Shown in pieces: positions 4,869 to 5,029 of a DNA stretch of 5,029 nucleotides. Below the pieces are notes generated by a model. It did not search any database, was not told the origin of the DNA, and was given only the letters and a program-made list of their open reading frames with translations. Position 1 is the first letter of the stretch, and each line of letters starts with the position of its first letter. The DNA is from Hymenobacter sp. (GTDB taxonomy: Bacteria; Bacteroidota; Bacteroidia; Cytophagales; Hymenobacteraceae), in assembly GCA_025362615.1 (NCBI GenBank), contig JANYFQ010000102.1:1-5029 (forward strand), read 5' to 3'. A program made the position numbers and the translations under genes.

Positions 4869-5029
4869 AAATACGCCCCTCAACCGCCAGCTCGGGGTCG
4901 AGGTACGGAGCGGTTTTCAGGGATTTTTCGAGCAGTGCCCGGCCCTCGGCGGCTTGGCCGCTTTTGGTCATTATCAGCCCGGCGCGGCCCAGCAGCACGG
5001 GGTTTTGCGAACCGGTGCGGCGGGCCACC
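4867..5029 (-). CDS. Tetratricopeptide-repeat protein, C-terminal 53 residues (runs off the right edge)
   Basis: Reading leftward from 5028 gives an open frame without a start codon that must continue to the right of the window, ending at TAA 4869-4867. The visible part, from VARRTGSQNP through LLGRAGLIMTKSGQ and EGRALLEKSL to PYLDPELAVEGRI, has the helix-turn-helix spacing of a final TPR unit: small residues at the A/G positions, 'LLEKSL' and a closing 'P' before the next helix. I recall a TPR gene preceding HupE/UreJ genes in other Bacteroidota, sometimes after a DUF4331 gene, but that is memory and the upstream gene is not visible. TPR proteins usually mediate protein contacts; its job here is unknown. 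It is 86 bases upstream of hupE on the same strand, probably co-transcribed. Confidence 0.75.
   Translation of the reverse strand, partial: VARRTGSQNPVLLGRAGLIMTKSGQAAEGRALLEKSLKTAPYLDPELAVEGRI

Noticed and set aside
4112..4870. 252-codon plus-strand frame across hupE and the gap upstream
   Set aside because: It is antisense to a clear HupE/UreJ membrane protein, is His/Gln/Arg-rich with no domain, and runs through the heptamer repeats.

Overview
The window looks like a piece of a GC-rich Bacteroidota chromosome, most likely a Hymenobacter-like Cytophagales member. The basis is a SusC-type TonB-dependent receptor with an N-terminal CarboxypepD_reg-like domain, the absence of Shine-Dalgarno motifs before the starts, AT-rich heptamer repeats between genes, and transposase and hydrolase sequences that I recall as typical of that group. 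The species is an inference, since no search could be run.

Left part (1-745): the window opens inside an insertion sequence. Its terminal inverted repeat ends at 141 and the first 32 codons of its transposase run leftward from 97. The sequence from 142 to 745 is the remainder of an alpha/beta hydrolase gene on the + strand. It keeps the Ser-Asp-His triad but has lost its N-terminus to the IS, so I call it a pseudogene.

Middle and right part (824-5029): four genes lie on the - strand. In transcription order they are a TPR protein (only the C-terminus is in the window), a HupE/UreJ-type membrane permease with a TTG start, a small secreted His/Cys-rich protein resembling the DUF6660 type, and a complete 788-residue TonB-dependent receptor. 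Together they read as an envelope uptake locus for a transition metal: the receptor imports across the outer membrane, the small protein may bind metal in the periplasm, and the HupE protein is a candidate inner-membrane permease. The metal (Ni, Co, Zn or Cu) cannot be read from the sequence.

The stretch between hupE and the small gene (3729-4096) holds the most notable non-coding structure. It contains a 204-bp MITE (3776-3979) with perfect 16-bp terminal inverted repeats, a flanking 5-bp target duplication (TTGAT), and two nested internal stems built from four copies of an 18-bp palindromic unit. The outer 14 bp of the MITE ends equal the end of the IS at the left edge of the window, so the MITE is probably moved by that IS family. 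Degenerate 7-bp tandem arrays sit at four gene boundaries, two of them running across stop codons.
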